Of a DNA stretch of 6,981 nucleotides, positions 5,463-6,981 are shown piece after piece. This DNA is from Terriglobia bacterium. GTDB taxonomy: Bacteria > Acidobacteriota > Terriglobia > UBA7540. The DNA is taken from positions 1-6,981 of the forward strand of contig JASHYZ010000162.1 in the NCBI GenBank assembly GCA_030042795.1. The letters run 5' to 3'. A program made the translations under genes and the position numbers. Within the stretch, counting starts at the first letter, position 1, and each line of letters opens with the position of its first letter. The notes beneath the pieces were generated by a model. It saw nothing but the letters and a program-made list of their open reading frames with translations. It was not told where the DNA came from and made no database searches.

Positions 5463-6926
5463 TTACTGCGCCACCCGGAAGGGCACATTACTGGAAAGCG
5501 TGCCGCTGGGTGTGACCACCTGAATTTCGCCGGTCGTGGCGCCGGCTGGAACGGTGGTTTGGATCACTGAACCCGCCTTCACTGTGAATGCCGCCACAGT
5601 GCCGTTGAAGGTGACGCTGGTTGCGCCGGTCAGATTGGTTCCCAGGACGATAACAGGTCTTCCCACTTTGCCGAGGGTGGGCTGTGTTTCCACGAAAGGC
5701 CCAAGTCCGACAGACAAGCTGAAGATGGAGCCATCGCCGTTGATTCCGCCAGATGAGGTCGTACCGTAGAAGTTCCCATTGGTGTCCTGCACCAGCCCAG
5801 CTTGGGGATTCTGGCCGTCTGCGCAACCACTTTGGGAGCACAAGCTGTACAACGTCATTAACGTGCCGGTTGGGGTAATCATGAAGACCGTGCCCTCGCC
5901 GTCGGCCCCGCCATTCGTTGCCGTGCCGTAGAAGTTCCCATCGGTGGCCTGGACTGGCGCAGCAGTCGGGAATTGGCCATCGGCGCAACCGCTCTCGGCG
6001 CAAAAGTCGTGAAGGGTTGTGAGTGTTCCACTAGGAATGATTCTGAAAATTGTGCCGCAACCAAAGCCGTTTTTGCAGTAGTGGCTGGCCCCGCCCTGCT
6101 GCGTCGTTCCGTAAAGGCTCCCGTTGGTCGCTTGGACTAGCCCCGCCCAAGGCAGTGCGCCGTCCGCGCAACGTTGTTTCGAGCAAAAAGTGTGGAGAGT
6201 CGTCAGCGTCCCACTTAGGGTGATCTTGAATATTGTCCCAGCGACGCTGACGCCTCCAAGCTCCGTTGTGCCGTATAAGTTCCCGTCGTCTGCCTGGATA
6301 AGTCCTGCCAGCGGCGTTGCGCCGTCCGCGCAACTACTTTGTGAGCAAAAGCTGTGAAGTGTGGTTAGCGTACCCGCCGGACTAACTTTGAAGATTGTCC
6401 CGCCTGAGCCGTTGGCCCCGCCACTAATCGTTGTGCCATACAAGTACCCGTCACTAGCCTGTAGGAGGCCTGCGTACGGGGTTCCTCCGTCCGCGCACCC
6501 CGTCTGCGCGCAAAAGCTGTAAAGTGTAGTTAGTGTCCCCGCTGGGGACATTCTGAAGACCGTGCCATAGCCATTGGCCCCGCCACCCTCAGTGGTCCCG
6601 TAAAAGTACCCATCGGTCGCCTGGATCAGCGGCGCCATGGGGCCGATGCCGTCTGCGCAGCCGCCTTGCGAGCAGAAGCTGTAGACTGTCGTCAGCGTGC
6701 CGCCGGTGGTGATCTTGAATACTACCCCTCCGCCGTTTCCTCCCGACTCCGTCGTACCGTACAAGCTGCCATCGGTGGCCTGGAGCAGCCCCGCGTACGG
6801 GTTGACACCGTTCGTACCGTCGAAGCCAGAGAGTGTAGTGAAAGTCTGCGCCGGCAGCACAATCGCCGTGGCTGCGCACAGCAGGCACAGCGCGCACGAT
6901 ACCTTCCACCAATTCAGTTTGCTCAT
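5463..6926 (-). CDS. Secreted GloVer-type tandem-repeat protein with TIG/IPT domain
   Basis: A 487-residue exported protein of unknown function. Residues 1-26 look like a Sec signal peptide: basic start, hydrophobic core, cleavage predicted after LPA26. Residues 28-409 are seven repeats of about 54 residues, each with the pattern LxQAxDGxxYGTTxxGGxxGxGxxFxxxxxGTLTTL. This matches the family annotated as choice-of-anchor tandem-repeat GloVer proteins, often multicopy in Acidobacteriota. The repeats probably form a beta-propeller-like or solenoid fold (inference). Six of the seven begin with FC-x4-CADG or a close variant, with Cys pairs at 85/90, 139/144, 194/199, 248/253, 309/314 and 363/368, possibly disulfides outside the cytoplasm. 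Residues 416-485 are a TIG/IPT immunoglobulin-like domain ending FRVAQ, with no sorting or anchor motif. The ATG at 6926 follows a strong purine run, AAGGGGGGAG. A role at the cell surface, such as adhesion or polymer binding, is only a guess. Confidence 0.88.
   Translation of the reverse strand: MSKLNWWKVSCALCLLCAATAIVLPAQTFTTLSGFDGTNGVNPYAGLLQATDGSLYGTTESGGNGGGVVFKITTGGTLTTVYSFCSQGGCADGIGPMAPLIQATDGYFYGTTEGGGANGYGTVFRMSPAGTLTTLYSFCAQTGCADGGTPYAGLLQASDGYLYGTTISGGANGSGGTIFKVSPAGTLTTLHSFCSQSSCADGATPLAGLIQADDGNLYGTTELGGVSVAGTIFKITLSGTLTTLHTFCSKQRCADGALPWAGLVQATNGSLYGTTQQGGASHYCKNGFGCGTIFRIIPSGTLTTLHDFCAESGCADGQFPTAAPVQATDGNFYGTATNGGADGEGTVFMITPTGTLMTLYSLCSQSGCADGQNPQAGLVQDTNGNFYGTTSSGGINGDGSIFSLSVGLGPFVETQPTLGKVGRPVIVLGTNLTGATSVTFNGTVAAFTVKAGSVIQTTVPAGATTGEIQVVTPSGTLSSNVPFRVAQ
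5700..6845 (-). repeat. Seven tandem coding repeats of about 162 bp
   Basis: These encode residues 28-409 of the GloVer protein. Units begin at residues 28, 80, 134, 189, 243, 304 and 358, so the period is 52-55 codons except for the fifth unit (61 codons). The copies are diverged at the DNA level, which suggests an old array rather than a recent expansion. Confidence 0.8.
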
Positions 6927-6939
6927 ACTCCCCCCTTTT

Positions 6940-6968
6940 GAGTGCGATAGCCCTTCGCTGCCGCACTC
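6940..6968 (-). promoter_or_regulatory. Hairpin just upstream of the GloVer gene ribosome site
   Basis: GAGTGCG (6940-6946) and CGCACTC (6962-6968) form a 7-bp stem that ends 13 bp before the ATG, and three more bases inside can pair. The strand next to the start can also pair as ACTC with GAGT (6927-6930), which would put the purine-rich ribosome site in a loop. The promoter would lie beyond the window edge or overlap this stem. Confidence 0.3.
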
Positions 6969-6981
6969 CAGAGCGCCTAAA

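Overview
The window reads as accessory chromosomal DNA from a bacterium, most likely an Acidobacteriota member. This is an inference from three things: a secreted protein made of tandem GloVer-type repeats, the futalosine menaquinone gene mqnE, and a dispersed intergenic repeat built around GTCATTCCGAG of the kind common in that phylum. No rRNA, tRNA, CRISPR array, transposase or phage gene is visible.

All six convincing genes lie on the minus strand, so the biological order runs from the right end to the left. First is a secreted protein of seven GloVer repeats plus a TIG/IPT domain (5463-6926). A 397-bp gap full of inverted and direct repeats follows (5069-5462). Next is mqnE, aminofutalosine synthase (3932-5068). 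After it come a Phd/YefM-type antitoxin (3582-3854), a VapC-type PIN toxin (3153-3575) and a PLP-dependent threonine/serine dehydratase (2212-3147), packed with gaps of 6 and 5 bp like one transcript. A 321-bp gap (1891-2211) carries a good sigma70-type promoter with a perfect palindrome over its -35 box. Then comes a membrane family-2 glycosyltransferase of the cellulose-synthase/CslA type (268-1890). The left edge (1-267) has no credible gene but is rich in GC hairpins.

The genes do not form one pathway. mqnE serves respiratory quinone synthesis, the glycosyltransferase builds a beta-linked polysaccharide, the GloVer protein is exported, and the toxin-antitoxin pair may have brought or captured the dehydratase downstream of it. 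I found no convincing new multi-gene system. The points most worth a second look are the toxin-antitoxin-dehydratase linkage with its operator-over-promoter and apparently leaderless start, the palindromes at the glycosyltransferase promoter, the hairpin-rich left edge, and the repeat element whose end may supply the mqnE promoter.
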